Origin: Metallyticus violacea
Lineage: Eukaryota > Arthropoda > Insecta > Mantodea > Metallyticidae
Assembly (NCBI GenBank): GCA_030762175.1
Contig: JAUJEO010000021.1
Location: 124,001-188,000, forward strand
DNA length: 64,000 bases
Direction: 5' to 3'
Of the stretch, positions 23,117-36,840 are shown piece after piece (positions within the stretch are counted from its first letter, which is position 1; every line of letters starts with the position of its first letter). The translations under genes and the position numbers were made by a program. Under the pieces are notes generated by a model, which made no database searches, had not been told where the DNA came from, and worked only from the letters and a program-made list of their open reading frames with translations.

Positions 23117-26100
23117 TCTCTTTCATTATACTTGTTTGATAGTTTTAGACAAGCACATTATGCGCAAAGAATCTCGAAAAGAAAAAAATTTTTTTTCGAA
23201 ATTTGGAAACTTCGTTAGAATTACTTTTTTTCCGTTCTTATTTGAGATAACTGGTTCTCTTTCATTATACTAGTTTGATAGCCTTAGACAAGCATATTAT
23301 GCGCAAAGAATCTCGAAAAGAAAAAAAATTTTTTTCGAAGTTTGGAAACTTCGTTAGAATCACTTTTTTTCCGTTCTTATTTGAGATAACTGGTTCTCTT
23401 TCATTATACTAGTTTGATAGCCTCAGACAAGCATATTATGCGCAAAGAATCTCGAAAAGAAAAAAATTTTTTTCGAAGTTTGGAAACTTCCTTAGAATCA
23501 CTTTTTTTCCATTCTTATTTGAGATAACTTGTTCTCTTTCATTATACTTGTTTGATAGCCTTAGACAAGCATATCATGCGCAAAGAATCTCGAAAAGAAA
23601 AAAATTTTTTTTCGAAGTTTGGAAACTTCGTTAGAATTACTTTTTTTCCGTTCTTATTTAAGATTACTGGTTCTCTTTCATTATACTAGTTTGATAGCCT
23701 CAGACAAGCATATTATGCGCAAAGAATCTCGAAAAGAAAAAAATTTTATTTCGAAGTTTGGAAACTTCGTTAGAATCACTTTTTTTCCGTTCTTATTTGA
23801 GATAACTGGTTCTCTTTCATTATACTAGTTTGATAGCCTCAGGAAAGCATATTATGCGCAAAGAATCTCGAAAAGAAAAAAATTTTTTTTCGAAGTTTGG
23901 AAACTTCCTTAGAATCACTTTTTTTCCATTCTTATTTGAGATAACTTGTTCTCTTTCATTATACTAGTTTGATAGCCTTAGACAAGCATATTATGCGCAA
24001 AGAATCTCGAAAAGAAAAAAATTTTTTTTCGAAGTTTGTAAACTTCGTTAGAATCACTTTTTTTCCGTTCTTATTTAAGATAACTTGTTCTCTTTCATTA
24101 TACTAGTTTGATAGCCTTAGAAAAGCATATTATGCGCAAAGAATCTGGAAAAGAAAAAAATTTTTTTTCGAAGTTTGGAAACTTCCTTAGAATCACTTTT
24201 TTTCCATTCTTATTTGAGATAACTTATTCTCTTTCATTATACTAGTTTGATAGCCTTAGACAAGCATATTATGCGCAAAGAATCTCGAAAAGAAAAAAAT
24301 TTTTTTTCGAAGTTTGGAAACTTCCTTAGAATCACTTTTTTTCCATTCTTATTTGAGATAACTTGTTCTCTTTTATTATACTTGTTTGATAGCCTTAGAC
24401 AAGCATATTATGCGCAAAGAATCTCGAAAAGAAAAAAATTTTTTTTCGAAGTTTGGAAACTTCGTTAGAATCACTTTTTTTCCGTTCTTATTTATGATTA
24501 CTGGTTGTCTTTCATTATACTAGTTTGATAGCTTCAGACAAGCATATTATGCGCAAAGAATCTCGAAAAGAAAAAAATTTTTTTTCGAAGTTTGGAAACT
24601 TCGTTAGAATCACTTTTTTTCCGTTCTTATTTTAGATAATTTGTTCTCTTTCATTATACTAGTTTGATAGCCTTAGACAAGCATATTATGCGCAAAGAAT
24701 CTCGAAAAGAAAAAAATTTTTTTTCGAAGTTTGGAAACTTCGTTAGAATCACTTTTTTTCCGTTCTTATTTGACATAACTGGTTCTCTTTCATTATACTT
24801 GTTTGATAGCCTTAGACAAGCACATTATGCGCAAAGAATCTCGAAAAGAAAAAAAAATTTTTTCGAAGTTTGGAAACTTCGTTAGAATCACTTTTTTTCC
24901 GTTCTTATTTAAGATTACTGGTTCTCTTTCATTATACTAGTATGATAGCCTCAGACAAGCATATTATGCGCAAAGAATCTCGAAAAGAAAAAAATTTTTT
25001 TTCGAAGTTTGGAAACTTCGTTAGAATCACTTTTTTTCCGTTCTTATTTAAGATTACTGGTTCTCTTTCATTATACTAGTTTGATAGCCTCAGACAAGCA
25101 TATTATGCGCAAAGAATTACGAAAAGAAAAAAATTTTTTTTCGAAGTTTGGAAACTTCGTTAGAATCACTTTTTTTCCGTTCTTATTTGAGATAACTTGT
25201 TCTCTTTCATTATACTTGTTTGATAGCCTTAGACAAGCATATTATGCGCAAAGAATCTCGAAAAGAAAAAAAATTTTTTTCGAAGTTTGGAAACTTCGTT
25301 AGAATCATTTTTTTCCGTTCTTATTTGAGATAACTGGTTCTCTTTCATTATACTAGTTTGATAGCCTCAGAAAAGCATATTATGCGCAAGGAATCTCGAA
25401 AAGAAAAAAATTTTTTTTCGAAGATTGGAAACCTCATTAGAATCACTTTTTTTCCGTTCTTATTTGAGATAACTGGTTCTCTTTCATTATACTAGTTTGA
25501 TAGCCTCAGACAAGCATATGCGCAAAGAATCTCCAAAAGAAAAAATTTTTTTTTCGAAGTTTGGACAATTCCTTAGAATCACTTTTTTTCCGTTCTTATT
25601 TGAGATAACTGGTTCTCTTTCATTAAACTAGTTTGATAGCCTCAGACAAGCATATTATGCGCAAAGAATCTCGAAAAGAAAAAAATTTTTTTTCGAAGTT
25701 TGGAAACTTCCTTAGAATCACTTTTTTTCCATTCTTATTTGAGATAACTTGTTCTCTTTCATTATACTTGTTTGATAGCCTTAGACAAGCATATTATGCG
25801 CAAAGAATCTCGAAAAGAAAAAAATTTTTTTTCGAAGTTTGGAAACTTCGTTAGAATCACTTTTTTTCCGTTCTTATTTAAGATTACTGGTTCTCTTTCA
25901 TTATACTAGTTTGATAGCCTCAGACAAGCATATTATGCGCAAAGAATCTCGAAAAGAAAAAAATTTTTTTTCGAAGTTTGGAAACTTCGTTAGAATCACT
26001 TTTTTTCCGTTCTTATTTGAGATAACTTGTTCTCTTTCATTATACTAGTTTGATAGCCTTAGACAAGCATATTATGCGCAAAGAATCTCGAAAAGAAAAA

Positions 26101-27570
26101 AATTTTTTTTCGAAGTTTGGAAACTTCCTTAGAATCACTTTTTTTTCATTCTTATTTGAGATAACTTGTTCTCTTTCATTATACTTGTTTGATTGCCTTA
26201 GACAAGCATATTATGCGCAAAGAATCTCGAAAAGAAAAAAATTTTTTTTCGAAGTTTGGAAACTTCGTTAGAATCACTTTTTTTCCGTTCTTATTTAAGA
26301 TTACTGGTTCTCTTTCATTATAATAGTTTGATAGCCTCAGACAAGCATATTATGCGCAAAGAATCTCGAAAAGAAAAAAATTTTTTTTCGAAGTTTGGAA
26401 ACTTCGTTAGAATCACTTTTTTTCCGTTCTTATTTAAGATTACTGGTTCTCTTTCATTATACTAGTTTGATAGCCTCAGACAAGCATATTATGCGCAAAG
26501 AATCTCGAAAAGAAAAAAATTTTATTTCGAAGTTTGGAAACTTCGTTAGAATCACTTTTTATCCGTTCTTATTTGAGATAACTGGTTCTCTTTCATTATA
26601 CTACTTTGATAGCCTCAGAAAAGCATAGGTATGCGCAAAGAATCTCGAAAAGAAAAAAATTTTTTTTCGAAGTTTGGAAACTTCCTTAGAATCACTTTTT
26701 TTCCATTCTTATTTGAGATAACTTGTTCTCTTTCATTATACTTGTTTGATAGCCTTAGACAAGCATATTATGCGCAAAGAATCTCGAAAAGAAAAAAATT
26801 TTTTTTCGAAGTTTGGAAACTTCCTTAGAATCACTTTTTTTCCATTCTTATTTGAGATAACTTGTTCTCTTTCATTATACTTGTTTGATAGCCTTAGACA
26901 AGCATATTATGGTCAAAGAATCTCGAAAAGAAAAAAAATTTTTTTCGAAGTTTGGAAACTTCGTTAGAATCACTTTTTTTCCGTTCTTATTTCAGATAAC
27001 TTGTTCTCTTTCATTATACTAGTTTGATAGCCTTAGACAAGCATATTATGCGCAAAGAATCTCGAAAAGAAAAAAATTTTTTTTCGAAGTTTGGAAACTT
27101 CCTTAGAATCACTTTTTTTCCATTCTTATTTGAGATAACTTGTTCTCTTTCATTATACTTGTTTGACAGCCTTAGACAAGCATATTATGCGCAAAGAATC
27201 TCGAAAAGAAAAAAATTTTTTTTCGAAGTTTGGAAACTTCGTTAGGATCACTTTTTTTCCGTTCTTATTTGAGATAACTGGTTCTCTTTCATTATACTAG
27301 TTTGATAGCTTAAGACAAGCATATTATGCGCAAAGAATCTCGAAAAGAAAAAAATTTTTTTTCGAAGATTGGAAACCTCGTTAGAATCACTTTTTTTCCG
27401 TTCTTATTTGAGATAACTTGTTCTCTTTCATTATACTAGTTTGATAGCCTCAGACAAGCATATTATGCGCAAAGAATCTCGAAAAGAAAAAAAGTTTTTT
27501 TCGAAGTTTGGAAAATTCGTTAGAATCACTTTTTTTCCGTTCTTATTTGAGATAACTGGTTCTCTTTCAT
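23117..27570 (+). repeat. Segmental duplication (~4.5 kb), copy 2
   Basis: This is the partner of 17,031-21,760. Relative to that copy it lacks one ordinary monomer near 23,280, has an extra one near 24,000-24,139 (gtttgtaaac variant), lacks one near 26,400-26,600 and lacks the paired-change dyad monomer near 27,400. At 27,400 a monomer beginning with the disrupted dyad runs straight into a ttgtt end, so the loss was a clean one-monomer unequal exchange. Private substitutions include gaattacgaaaag near 25,110 and ttttttcattc near 26,145. Confidence 0.82.
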
Positions 27571-28134
27571 TATACTAGTTTGATAGCCTTAGACAAGCAT
27601 ATTATGCGCAAAGAATCTCGAAAAGAAAAAAATTTTTTTTCGAAGATTGGAAACCTCGTTAGAATCACTTTTTTTCCGTTCTTATTTGAGATAACTGGTT
27701 CTCTTTCATTATACTAGTTTGATAGCCTCAGACAAGCATATTATGCGCAAAGAATCTCGAAAAGAAAAAAATTTTTTTTCGAAGATTGGAAACCTCGTTA
27801 GAATCACTTTTTTTCCGTTCTTATTTGAGATAACTGGTTCTCTTTCATTATACTAGTTTGATAGCCTCAGACAAGCATATTATGCGCAAAGAATCTCGAA
27901 AAGAAAAAAATTTTTTTTCGAAGTTTGGAAACTTCCTTAGAATCACTTTTTTTCCATTCTTATTTGAGATAACCTGTTCTCTTTCATTATACTAGTTTGA
28001 TAGCCTCAGACAAGCATATTATGCGCAAAGAATCTCGAAAAGAAAAAAATTTTTTTTCGAAGTTTGGAAACTTCGTTAGAATCCCTTTTTTTCCGTTCTT
28101 ATTTAAGATAACTTATTCTCTTTCATTATACTAG

Positions 28135-28166
28135 TTTGATAGAGGCTATCAAAGGCTATCTGAGGC
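28135..28166 (+). other. Fold-back (inverted) insertion inside a monomer
   Basis: After tttgatag (28,135-28,142) the sequence is agg, then ctatcaaa (28,146-28,153), the exact reverse complement of tttgatag. Next comes ggctatctgaggc (28,154-28,166), whose tctgaggc is the reverse complement of gcctcaga from the same place in a normal monomer. Normal phase resumes at agacaagc (28,167). The net gain is 20 bp. This is the only inverted satellite sequence I found. It sits exactly where a two-monomer segment is repeated: monomer starts 27,979 and 28,277 are equivalent and 298 bp apart (2 x 139 + 20). Confidence 0.93.
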
Positions 28167-29680
28167 AGACAAGCATATTATGCGCAAAGAATCTCGAAAA
28201 GAAAAAAATTTTTTTTCGAAGTTTGGAAACTTCCTTAGAATCACTTTTTTTCCATTCTTATTTGAGATAACTTGTTCTCTTTCATTATACTAGTTTGATA
28301 GCCTCAGACAAGCATATTATGCGCAAAGAATCTCGAAAAGAAAAAAATTTTTTTTCGAAGTTTGGAAACTTCGTTAGAATCCCCTTTTTTCCGTTCTTAT
28401 TTAAGATAACTTATTCTCTTTCATTATACTAGTTTGATAGCGTTAGACAAGCATATTATGCGCAAAGAATCTCGAAAAGAAAAAAATTTTTTTTTCGAAG
28501 TTTGGAAACTTCGTTAGAATCACTTTTTTTCCGTTCTTATTTGAGATAACTGGTTCTCTTTCATTATACTAGTTTGATAGCCTCAGACAAGCATATTATG
28601 CGCAAAGAATCTCGAAAAGAAAAAAATTTTTTTCGAAGTTTGGAAACTTCGTTAGAATCACTTTTTTTCCGTTCTTATTTAAGATAACTTGTTCTCTTTC
28701 ATTATACTTATTTGATAGCCTTAGACAAGCATATTATGCGCAAAGAATCTCGAAAAGAAAAAAATTTTTTTTCGAAGTTTGGAAACTTCGTTAGAATCAC
28801 TTTTTTTCCGTTCTTATTTGAGATAACTGGTTCTCTTTCATTATACTAGTTTGATAGCCTCAGACAAGCATATTATGCGCAAAGAATATCAAAAAGAAAA
28901 AAAATTTTTTTCGAAGTTTGGAAACTTCCTTAGAATCACTTTTTTTCCATTCTTATTTGTGATAACTTGTTCTCTTTCATTATACTTATTTGATAGCCTT
29001 AGACAAGCATATTATGCGCAAAGAATCTCGAAAAGAAAAAAATTTTTTTTCGAAGTTTGGAAACTTCGTTAGAATCACTTTTTTTCCGTTCTTATTTAAG
29101 ATTACTGGTTCTCTTTCATTATACTAGTTTGATAGCTTCAGACAAGCATATTATGCGCAAAGAATCTCGAAAAGAAAAAAATTTTTTTTCGAAGTTTGGA
29201 AACTTCGTTAGAATCACTTTTTTTCCGTTCTTATTTGAGATAACTTGTTCTCTTTCATTATACTAGTTTGATAGCCTTAGACAAGCATATTATGCGCAAA
29301 GAATCTCGAAAAGAAAAAAAATTTTTTTCGAAGTTTGGAAATTTCGTTAGAATCACTTTTTTTCCGTTCTTATTTAAGATTACTGGTTCTCTTTCATTAT
29401 ACTAGTTTGATAGCCTCAGACAAGCATATTATGCGCAAAGAATCTCGAAAAGAAAAAAATTTTTTTTCGAAGATTGGAAACCTCGTTAGAATCACTTTTT
29501 TTCCGTTCTTATTTGAGATAACTGGTTCTCTTTCATTATACTAGTTTGATAGCCTTAGACAAGCATATTATGCGCAATGAATCTCGAAAAGAAAAAAATT
29601 TTTTTTCGAAGTTTGGAAACTTCGTTAGAATCACTTTTTTTCCGTTCTTATTTGAAGATAACTGGTTATCTTTCATTATA
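28167..29680 (+). repeat. Block B, copy 4
   Basis: The sequence matches the third block B copy at offset about 14,152-14,153, from the cctt monomer through aatcccctttttt (28,380), gatagcgttag, the T7 monomer, aatatcaaaaag (about 28,887), ttgtgataac and ttgaagataac (about 29,651). The upstream monomers (27,570-28,134) resemble the beginning of block B, with gaagattgg twice, cctt and aatccctttt. Copy 4 therefore looks partly reduplicated at its left edge. A private ggttatctttc is at about 29,666. Confidence 0.82.
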
Positions 29681-31186
29681 CTAGTTTGATAGCCTCAGAC
29701 AAGCATATTATGCGCAAAGAATCTCGAAAAGAAAAAAATTTTTTTTCGAAGTTTGGAAACTTCCTTAGAATCACTTTTTTTCCATTCTTATTTGAGATAA
29801 CTTGTTCTCTTTCATTATACTTGTTTGATAGCCTTAGACAAGCATATTATGCGCAAAGAATCTCGAAAAGAAAAAAATTTTTTTTCGAAGTTTGGAAACT
29901 TCGTTAGAATCACTTTTTTTCCGTTCTTATTTAAGATTACTGGTTCTCTTTCATTATACTAGTTTGATAGCCTCAGACAAGCATATTATGCGCAAAGAAT
30001 CTCGAAAAGAAAAAAATTTTTTTTCGAAGTTTGGAAACTTCGTTAGAATCACTTTTTTTCTGTTCTTATTTAAGATTACTGGTTCTCTTTCATTATACTA
30101 GTTTGATAGCCTCAGACAAGCATATTATGCGCAAAGAATCTCGAAAAGAAAAAAATTTTTTTTCGAAGTTTGGAAACTTCGTTAGAATCACTTTTTTTCC
30201 GTTCTTATTTGAGATAACTTGTTCTCTTTCATTATACTAGTTTGATAGCCTTAGACAAGCATATTATGCGCAAAGAATCTCGAAAACAAAAAAATTTTTT
30301 TTCGAAGTTTGGAAACTTCGTTAGAATCACTTTTTTTCCGTTCTTATTTAAGATTACTGGTTCTCTTTCATTATACTAGTTTGATAGCCTCAGACAAGCA
30401 TATTGTGCGCAAAGAATCTCGAAAAGAAAAAAATTTTATTTCGAAGTTTGGAAACTTCGTTAGAATCACTTTTTTTCCGTTCTTATTAGAGATAACTGGT
30501 TCTCTTTCATTATACTAGTTTGATAGCCTCAGAAAAGCATAGGTATGCGCAAAGAATCTCGAAAAGAAAAAAATTTTTAATTCGAAGTTTGGAAACTTCG
30601 TTAGAATCACTTTTTTTCCGTTCTTATTTGAGATACGTGGTTCTCTTTCATTATACTAGTTTGATAGCCTCAGACAAGCATATTATGCGCAAAGAATCTC
30701 GAAAAGAAAAAAATTTTTTTTCGAAGTTTGGAAACTTCCTTAGAATAACTTTTATTCCATTCTTATTTGAGATAACTTGTTCTCTTTTATTATACTTGTT
30801 TGATAGCCTTAGAAAAGCATATTATGCGCAAAGAAAAAAATTTTTTTTTGAAGTTTGGAAACTTCGTTAGAATCATTTTTTTCCGTTCTTATTTCAGATA
30901 ACTTGTTCTCTTTCATTATACTAGTTTGATAGCCTTAGACAAGCATATTATGCGCAAAGAATCTCGAAAAGAAAAAAATTTTTTTTTGAAGTTTGGAAAC
31001 TTCGTTAGAATCACTTTTTTTCCGTTCTTATTTCAGATAACTTGTTCTCTTTCATTATACTAGTTTGATAGCCTTAGACAAGCATATTATGCGCAATGAA
31101 TCTCGAAAAGAAAAAAATTTTTTTTCGAAGTTTGGAAACTTCGTTAGAATCACTTTTTTTTCCGTTCTTATTTGAGATAACTGGTT
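29681..31186 (+). repeat. First unit of the 29.7-45 kb higher-order family
   Basis: Eleven monomers introduce markers that dominate the next 15 kb: tctgttc with aagattactgg, aaaacaaaaaaattt, tttatttcg ending attagagataactgg, aggtatgcgc, gatacgtgg and the short monomer with gccttagaaaagc. Most of it (to about 32,445) recurs at 42,7xx-45,3xx at offset 12,837-12,838, including the rare tttttaattcg tract at 30,576 and 43,409. Confidence 0.78.
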
Positions 31187-34081
31187 CTCTTTCATTATAC
31201 TAGTTTGATAGCCTCAGACAAGCATATTATGCGCAAAGAATCTCGAAAAGAAAAAAATTTTTTTTCGAAGTTTGGAAACTTCCTTAGAATCACTTTTTTT
31301 CCATTCTTATTTGAGATAACTTGTTCTCTTTCATTATACTTGTTTGATAGCCTTAGACAAGCATATTATGCGCAAAGAATCTCGAAAAGAAAAAAATTTT
31401 TTTTCGAAGTTTGGAAACTTCGTTAGAATCACTTTTTTTCCGTTCTTATTTAAGATTACTGGTTCTCTTTCATTATACTAGTTTGATAGCCTCAGACAAG
31501 CATATTATGCGCAAAGAATCTCGAAAAGAAAAAAATTTTTTTTCGAAGTTTGGAAACTTCGTTAGAATCACTTTTTTTCTGTTCTTATTTAAGATTACTG
31601 GTTCTCTTTCATTATACTAGTTTGATAGCCTCAGACAAGCATATTAAACGCAAAGAATCTCGAAAAGAAAAAAAATTTTTTTCGAAGTTTGGAAACTTCG
31701 TTAGAATCACTTTTTTTCCGTTCTTATTTGAGATAACTTGTTCTCTTTCATTATACTAGTTTGATAGCCTTAGACAAGCATATTATGCGCAAAGAATCTC
31801 GAAAACAAAAAAATTTTTTTTCGAAGTTTGGAAACTTCGTTAGAATCACTTTTTTTCCGTTCTTATTTAAGATTACTGGTTCTCTTTCATTATACTAGTT
31901 TGATAGCCTCAGACAAGCATATTATGCGCAAAGAATCTCGAAAAGAAAAAAATTTTATTTCGAAGTTTGGAAACTTCGTTAGAATCACTTTTTTTCCGTT
32001 CTTATTAGAGATAACTGGTTCTCTTTCATTATACTAGTTTGATAGCCTCAGAAAAGCATAGGTATGCGCAAAGAATCTCGAAAAGAAAAAAATTTTTTTT
32101 CGAAGTTTGGAAACTTCGTTAGAATCACTTTTTTTCCGTTCTTATTTGAGATACGTGGTTCTCTTTCATTATACTAGTTTGATAGCCTCAGACAAGCATA
32201 TTATGCGCAAAGAATCTCGAAAAGAAAAAAATTTTTTTTCGAAGTTTGGAAACTTCCTTAGAATAACTTTTATTCCATTCTTATTTGAGATAACTTGTTC
32301 TCTTTTATTATACTTGTTTGATAGCCTTAGAAAAGCATATTATGCGCAAAGAAAAAAATTTTTTTTTGAAGTTTGGAAACTTCGTTAGAATCACTTTTTT
32401 TCCGTTCTTATTTCAGATAACTTGTTCTCTCTCATTATACTAGTTTGATAGCCTTAGACAAGCATATTATGCGCAAAGAATCTCGAAAAGAAAAAAATTT
32501 TTTTTCGAAGTTTGGAAACTTCCTTAGAATCACTTTTTTTCCATTCTTATTTGAGATAACTTGTTCTCTTTCATTACTCTTGTTTGATAGCCTTAGACAA
32601 GCATATTATGCGCAAAGAATCTCGAAAAGAAAAAAATTTTTTTTCGAAGTTTGGAAACTTCGTTAGAATCACTTTTTTTCCGTTCTTATTTAAGATTACT
32701 GGTTGTCTTTCATTATACTAGTTTGATAGCTTCAGACAAGCATATTATGCGCAAAGAATCTCGAAAAGAAAAAAATTTTTTTTCGAAGTTTGGAAACTTC
32801 GTTAGAATCACTTTTTTTCCGTTCTTATTTTAGTTAATTTGTTCTCTTTCATTATACTAGTTTGATAGCCTTAGACAAGCATATTATGCGCAAAGAATCT
32901 CGAAAAGAAAAAAATTTTTTTTCGAAGTTTGGAAACTTCGTTAGAATCACTTTTTTTCCGTTCTTATTTGAGATAACTGGTTCTCTTTCATTATACTTGT
33001 TTGATAGCCTTAGACAAGCACATTATGCGCAAAGAATCTCGAAAAAAAAAATTTTTTTTTCGAAGTTTGGAAACTTCGTTAGAATCACTTTTTTTCCGTT
33101 CTTATTTGAGATAACTGGTTCTCTTTCATTATACTAGTTTGATACCCTGAGACAAGCATATTATGCGCAAAGAATCTCGAAAAGAAAAAAATTTTTTTTC
33201 GAAGTTTGGAAACTTCGTTAGAATCACTTTTTTTCCGTTCTTATTTGAGATAACTGGTTCTCTTTCATTATACTAGTTTGATAGCCTCAGACAAGCATAT
33301 TATGCGCAAAGAATCTCGAAAAGAAAAAAATTTTTTTTCGAAGTTTGGAAACTTCCTTAGAATCACTTTTTTTCCATTCTTATTTGAGATAACTTGTTCT
33401 CTTTCATTATACTAGTTTGATAGCCTTAGACAAGCATATTATGCGCAAAGAATCTCGAAAAGAAAAAAATTTTTTTTCGAAGTTTGGAAACTTCGTTAGA
33501 ATCACTTTTTTTCCGTTCTTATTTAAGATTACTGGTTCTCTTTCATTATACTAGTTTGATAGCCTCAGACAAGCATATTATGCGCAAAGAATCTCGAAAA
33601 AAAAAAAAAATTTTTTCGAAGTTTGGAAACTTCCTTAGAATAACTTTTATTCCATTCTTATTTGAGATAACTTGTTCTCTTTTATTATACTTGTTTGATA
33701 GCCTTAGAAAAGCATATTATGCGCAAAGAAAAAAATTTTTTTTGAAGTTTGGAAACTTCGTTAGAATCACTTTTTTTCCGTTCTTATTTCAGATAACTTG
33801 TTCTCTTTCATTATACTAGTTTGATAGCCTTAGACAAGCATATTATGCGCAAAGAATCTCGAAAAGAAAAAAATTTTTTTTTGAAGTTTGGAAACTTCGT
33901 TAGAATCACTTTTTTTCCGTTCTTATTTCAGATAACTTGTTCTCTTTCATTATACTAGTTTGATAGCCTTAGACAAGCATATTATGCGCAATGAATCTCG
34001 AAAAGAAAAAAATTTTTTTTCGAAGTTTGGAAACTTCGTTAGAATCACTTTTTTTTCCGTTCTTATTTGAGATAACTGGTT
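31187..34081 (+). repeat. 2.9-kb higher-order unit, copy 1 (2,895 bp)
   Basis: This 21-monomer unit is followed by a second copy at offset 2,895. Markers in order are a cctt monomer, tctgttc, attaaacgc (near 31,645), aaaacaaaaaaa, tttatttcg, aggtatgcgc, gatacgtgg, short monomer, ctctctcatt (near 32,428), cattactcttg (near 32,574), ggttgtc, ttttagttaatttg (near 32,829), cacatt with the G-less A tract (33,045), gataccctgag (near 33,143), and a second short monomer (near 33,730). Confidence 0.82.
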
Positions 34082-36840
34082 CTCTTTCATTATACTAGTT
34101 TGATAGCCTCAGACAAGCATATTATGCGCAAAGAATCTCGAAAAGAAAAAAATTTTTTTTCGAAGTTTGGAAACTTCCTTAGAATCACTTTTTTTCCATT
34201 CTTATTTGAGATAACTTGTTCTCTTTCATTATACTTGTTTGATAGCCTTAGACAAGCATATTATGCGCAAAGAATCTCGAAAAGAAAAAAATTTTTTTTC
34301 GAAGTTTGGAAACTTCGTTAGAATCACTTTTTTTCCGTTCTTATTTAAGATTACTGGTTCTCTTTCATTATACTAGTTTGATAGCCTCAGACAAGCATAT
34401 TATGCGCAAAGAATCTCGAAAAGAAAAAAATTTTTTTTCGAAGTTTGGAAACTTCGTTAGAATCACTTTTTTTCTGTTCTTATTTAAGATTACTGGTTCT
34501 CTTTCATTATACTAGTTTGATAGCCTCAGACAAGCATATTAAACGCAAAGAATCTCGAAAAGAAAAAAATTTTTTTTCGAAGTTTGGAAACTTCGTTAGA
34601 ATCACTTTTTTTCCGTTCTTATTTGAGATAACTTGTTCTCTTTCATTATACTAGTTTGATAGCCTTAGACAAGCATATTATGCGCAAAGAATCTCGAAAA
34701 CAAAAAAATTTTTTTTCGAAGTTTGGAAACTTCGTTAGAATCACTGTTTTTCCGTTCTTATTTAAGATTACTGGTTCTCTTTCATTATACTAGTTTGATA
34801 GCCTCAGACAAGCATATTATGCGCAAAGAATCTCGAAAAGAAAAAAATTTTATTTCGAAGTTTGGAAACTTCGTTAGAATCACTTTTTTTCCGTTCTTAT
34901 TAGAGATAACTGGTTCTCTTTCATTATACTAGTTTGATAGCATCAGAAAAGCATAGGTATGCGCAAAGAATCTCGAAAAGAAAAAAATTTTTTTTCGAAG
35001 TTTGGAAACTTCGTTAGAATCACTTTTTTTCCGTTCTTATTTGAGATACGTGGTTCTCTTTCATTATACTAGTTTGATAGCCTCAGACAAGCATATTATG
35101 CGCAAAGAATCTCGAAAAGAAAAAAATTTTTTTTCGAAGTTTGGAAACTTCCTTAGAATAACTTTTATTCCATTCTTATTTGAGATAACTTGTTCTCTTT
35201 TATTATACTTGTTTGATAGCCTTAGAAAAGCATATTATGCGCAAAGAAAAAAATTTTTTTTTGAAGTTTGGAAACTTCGTTAGAATCACTTTTTTTCCGT
35301 TCTTATTTCAGATAACTTGTTCTGTCTCATTATACTAGTTTGATAGCCTTAGACAAGCATATTATGCGCAAAGAATCTCGAAAAGAAAAAAATTTTTTTT
35401 CGAAGTTTGGAAACTTCCTTAGAATCACTTTTTTTCCATTCTTATTTGAGATAACTTGTTCTCTTTCATTACTCTTGTTTGATAGCCTTAGACAAGCATA
35501 TTATGCGCAAAGAATCTCGAAAAGAAAAAAATTTTTTTTCGAAGTTTGGAAACTTCGTTAGAATCACTTTTTTTCCGTTCTTATTTAAGATTACTGGTTG
35601 TCTTTCATTATACTAGTTTGATAGCTTCAGACAAGCATATTATGCGCAAAGAATCTCGAAAAGAAAAAAATTTTTTTTCGAAGTTTGGAAACTTCGTTAG
35701 AATCACTTTTTTTCCGTTCTTATTTTAGTTAATTTGTTCTCTTTCATTATACTAGTTTGATAGCCTTAGACAAGCATATTATGCGCAAAGAATCTCGAAA
35801 AGAAAAAAATTTTTTTTCGAAGTTTGGAAACTTCGTTAGAATCACTTTTTTTCCGTTCTTATTTGAGATAACTGGTTCTCTTTCATTATACTTGTTTGAT
35901 AGCCTTAGACAAGCACATTATGCGCAAAGAATCTCGAAAAAAAAAAATTTTTTTTCGAAGTTTGGAAACTTCGTTAGAATCACTTTTTTTCCGTTCTTAT
36001 TTGAGATAACTGGTTCTCTTTCATTATACTAGTTTGATACCCTGAGACAAGCATATTATGCGCAAAGAATCTCGAAAAGAAAAAAATTTTTTTTCGAAGT
36101 TTGGAAACTTCGTTAGAATCACTTTTTTTCCGTTCTTATTTGAGATAACTGGTTCTCTTTCATTATACTAGTTTGATAGCCTCAGACAAGCATATTATGC
36201 GCAAAGAATCTCGAAAAGAAAAAAATTTTTTTTCGAAGTTTGGAAACTTCCTTAGAATCACTTTTTTTCCATTCTTATTTGAGATAACTTGTTCTCTTTC
36301 ATTATACTAGTTTGATAGCCTTAGACAAGCATATTATGCGCAAAGAATCTCGAAAAGAAAAAAATTTTTTTTCGAAGTTTGGAAACTTCGTTAGAATCAC
36401 TTTTTTTCCGTTCTTATTTAAGATTACTGGTTCTCTTTCATTATACTAGTTTGATAGCCTCAGACAAGCATATTATGCGCAAAGAATCTCGAAAAAAAAA
36501 AAAATTTTTTTCGAAGTTTGGAAACTTCGTTAGAATCACTTTTTTTCCGTTCTTATTTGAGATAACTTGTTCTCTTTCATTATACTAGTTTGATAGCCTT
36601 AGACAAGCATATTATGCGCAAAGAATCTCGAAAACAAAAAATTTTTTTTTCGAAGTTTGGAAACTTCGTTAGAATCACTTTTTTTCCGTTCCTATTTCAG
36701 ATTACTGGTTCTCTTTCATTATACTAGTTTGATAGCCTCAGACAAGCATATTATGCGCAAAGAATCTCGAAAAGAAAAAAATTTTATTTCGAAGTTTGGA
36801 AACTTCGTTAGAATCACTTTTTTTCCGTTCTTATTAAACA
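34082..36840 (+). repeat. 2.9-kb higher-order unit, copy 2
   Basis: This copy follows copy 1 in tandem with the same marker order. A private change to cactgttttt at about 34,743 and gatagcatcag at about 34,940 reappear in copy 3 (37,500 and 37,697), linking copies 2 and 3 most closely. After the G-less A-tract monomer (36,495) this copy carries aaaacaaaaaatt and a ttcctatttcagattactgg end, which copy 1 lacks at that point because a gaataacttttattcc end is joined on instead. Confidence 0.78.
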
